The notes under the pieces are model-generated. The model saw only the letters and a program-made list of their open reading frames with translations. It did no database searches and was not told where the DNA came from. A program made the translations under genes and the position numbers. A stretch of DNA of 64,000 nt from Pseudomonas sp. Root562 (GTDB lineage Bacteria > Pseudomonadota > Gammaproteobacteria > Pseudomonadales > Pseudomonadaceae). This document shows, one piece after another, positions 62,578-64,000 of this stretch. The first letter of the stretch is position 1. Every line of letters begins with the position of its first letter. Location of the stretch: NCBI RefSeq assembly GCF_001427125.1, contig NZ_LMGK01000024.1:76115-140114 (forward strand). Direction: 5' to 3'.

Positions 62578-63966
62578 TCACTCCCCGGCAATGAAACTCA
62601 CCCGAACTTTCAACCCTGCATGCTCACCATCATGCAGGCTGATCTGCGCCAGGTGTGCGCGACAGATCTCGCCGACAATCGCCAGTCCCAAACCTGATCC
62701 GGCCACTTGCTGGTTGCGTCGATAAAAACGTTCGAATACTCGCTCGCGCTCAGCCAGCGGTATTCCGGGGCCATCGTCCTCGACTTCCAGTACCGCTGGT
62801 GCCGAGACTCTCAAAATAACGTTGCCGCCCGGCGGCGTGTGGGCCAGTGCGTTGTCCACCAGATTGCTCAACAACTCGTTAAGCAGGGTCGGCTCCCCAC
62901 GCAACCAGACCGGCTCGTCCGCCTCCAGCGCCAGCGCTACGCCGCGTTTGTGGGCCAGCGGCGCCATGGCCATGCCAAGCTCTCGCGCCAATTGACTGAG
63001 ATCGAGCAATTGCGCGCCGCCCTCGGCAATCGCCCGGGCACCGTTTTCGACCCGCGCCAGCGAGAGCAGTTGGTTAGCCAGATGAGTCAGGCGATCTGTG
63101 CCCTGCGCCGCGGTTTCCAGTGTGCTGCGCCAGGTTTGTGGCTCGTCCGAACGCAAGCCCAGCTCAAGCCGCGCCTTGAGCGCCGCCAACGGGGTGCGCA
63201 GCTCATGGGCGGCATCGGCAATGAATTGCGCCTGACGCTCGAATTGTCCACGCAGACGTTCGGTAAAGTGATTGAGCGCACGCACCAACGGCCACAATTC
63301 GCGTTGCACTTCAACCAGCGGCAACGGCCGCAGATCATCGGGCTGACGCTCCTCGACCGCCGTGCGCAAGCGCTCCAGCGGACGCAGTGCGGCGCTCACC
63401 GCGAACCAGACGATCATCAGCGCCCCGACGGCCAACATGCCCAGACGCAGCAAAGTGTCTGCCGCCAGGCTGCGAGCCATGCTTACCCGCGCTTCATCGG
63501 TTTCCGCCACGCGGATTTCCGCCATGCCGTTCATGTTAGGTTCGCTGACAGCCTTGAGCAGGCTGACGACCCGCACGTTCTGCCCCCGATACGTCGCGTT
63601 ATAGAACCGCGCCAGCGCCGGGTAATCATCGGTGCGCGGGGTTCCGGGCGGAGGAGCCGGAAGGTTTTCGTAGCCGGAAATCAGGTTTTGATGGATATCG
63701 TTGACCAAATAGAAAATCCGCCCGGCACTGTCGTAGGCGAAGGTGTCGAGGGCCACGTAGGGCACGTCGAGACTCAGAGAGCCATCGCGCTCGGAGAGAC
63801 CCGCAGCGATGGTCCGCGCCGAGGCCAGCAGCGTTCGGTCATAGGCGGTATCGGCGGCCTCGCGACCGTTCCAGTACGCGCTCAAACCACTGGCCAGCAT
63901 CAATACCACCAGCAGCAATGCCAGATTCCACAGCAACCGCCAGCGCAGACTGCTGGGTTTATGCAT
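62578..63966 (-). CDS. TctE-like sensor histidine kinase
   Basis: The 462-residue kinase has an N-terminal membrane helix, a periplasmic 2CSK-like sensor, a second helix near residue 180 (LLRLGMLAVGALMIVWFAVS), HAMP, phosphoacceptor His254 (ADAAHELRTPL), and ATPase motifs (NLVDNALAHTPPGG; DDGPGIP; GSGLGLAIV). TctE senses tricarboxylates in Salmonella. Its start overlaps the response regulator's stop by 8 nt. Confidence 0.92.
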   Translation of the reverse strand: MHKPSSLRWRLLWNLALLLVVLMLASGLSAYWNGREAADTAYDRTLLASARTIAAGLSERDGSLSLDVPYVALDTFAYDSAGRIFYLVNDIHQNLISGYENLPAPPPGTPRTDDYPALARFYNATYRGQNVRVVSLLKAVSEPNMNGMAEIRVAETDEARVSMARSLAADTLLRLGMLAVGALMIVWFAVSAALRPLERLRTAVEERQPDDLRPLPLVEVQRELWPLVRALNHFTERLRGQFERQAQFIADAAHELRTPLAALKARLELGLRSDEPQTWRSTLETAAQGTDRLTHLANQLLSLARVENGARAIAEGGAQLLDLSQLARELGMAMAPLAHKRGVALALEADEPVWLRGEPTLLNELLSNLVDNALAHTPPGGNVILRVSAPAVLEVEDDGPGIPLAERERVFERFYRRNQQVAGSGLGLAIVGEICRAHLAQISLHDGEHAGLKVRVSFIAGE

Positions 63967-64000
63967 CGCGGCTTTCCAGCAAATAGCCGAGGCCGCGGAA
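63959..64000 (-). CDS. response regulator, C-terminus only (window edge)
   Basis: The last 13 codons (FRGLGYLLESRDA) and stop are seen; the rest is outside. The sequence RGLGYLLE is the end of an OmpR-type DNA-binding domain. It is the upstream partner of the kinase. Confidence 0.85.
   Translation of the reverse strand, partial: FRGLGYLLESRDA

Noticed and set aside
1..64000. CRISPR arrays, prophage, IS elements and secretion islands
   Set aside because: No regular direct repeats with spacers, no transposase or integrase frames, and no phage structural genes were seen; the repeats are inverted REP types.

Overview
The window is about 64 kb of chromosome from a fluorescent-group Pseudomonas. 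The evidence is algU-mucA-mucB-mucD next to nadB, bamC-dapA-gcvR-bcp beside purC and tRNA-Ser, Pseudomonas-type REP palindromes between genes, and high-GC codon use throughout. No insertion sequence, prophage, CRISPR array or rRNA operon is visible. Almost all of it is core housekeeping DNA with a few accessory pockets.

Layout. 1-7.1 kb: hrpA, aceK and a DMT-type transporter. 7.2-17.0 kb: a sugar-acid catabolic island. Minus-strand genes encode an alpha-ketoglutarate semialdehyde dehydrogenase, an FAH/AraD1-family 2-keto-3-deoxy acid dehydratase, a mandelate-racemase-type dehydratase and a PdxA2-like dehydrogenase. Plus-strand genes encode a tripartite tricarboxylate transporter (tctCBA) and a LysR regulator. 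The enzymes and active-site spacing match the L-lyxonate pathway described in P. aeruginosa. The organism probably imports an aldonate and converts it by two dehydrations and one oxidation to 2-oxoglutarate. Three copies of a 17-bp sequence sit upstream of the divergent or separate transcription units and are the best candidate for a shared operator.

17.1-24.3 kb: a GNAT-like gene with a small partner, a LpxO-like lipid A hydroxylase, cysK, a DUF748 protein, a DUF4160/DUF2442 pair (toxin-antitoxin-like in layout) and a MoxR ATPase/VWA pair. 24.4-29.2 kb: a 5-oxoprolinase operon (MFS-pxpABC) with a divergent LysR regulator. 29.3-41.8 kb: core genes of mostly local function (DUF2937, glutamine amidotransferase, oligopeptidase B, cNMP-binding protein, YajD, SpoU methyltransferase, a degenerate M61-like peptidase, YcgN, nitroreductase, 2-hydroxyacid dehydrogenase, YcgL, RNase D).

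41.9-45.9 kb: eptA, then a small variable pocket (a possible regulator fragment, a CHMI-like isomerase, LysR, a YegP-like protein) ending at tRNA-Ser(CGA). 46.0-53.9 kb: purC, an MBL hydrolase, bamC, dapA, gcvR, bcp, an AI-2E-type permease, a TusA-like protein and a BepA-like M48 protease. 53.9-58.3 kb: the envelope-stress operon algU-mucA-mucB with mucD, lacking mucC, and two good AlgU-type promoters before algU. 58.3-64.0 kb: nadB, sdhE-ygfX, ygfZ, an HDOD protein, and a TctE-like sensor kinase with the last codons of its response regulator at the window edge.

The strongest leads for new biology are the operator/TTT-transporter version of the L-lyxonate cluster, with an unexplained PdxA2; the DUF2442-HTH/DUF4160 pair; the M61-like protein that has lost both zinc histidines; and a small ORF that ends on the dapA start codon.
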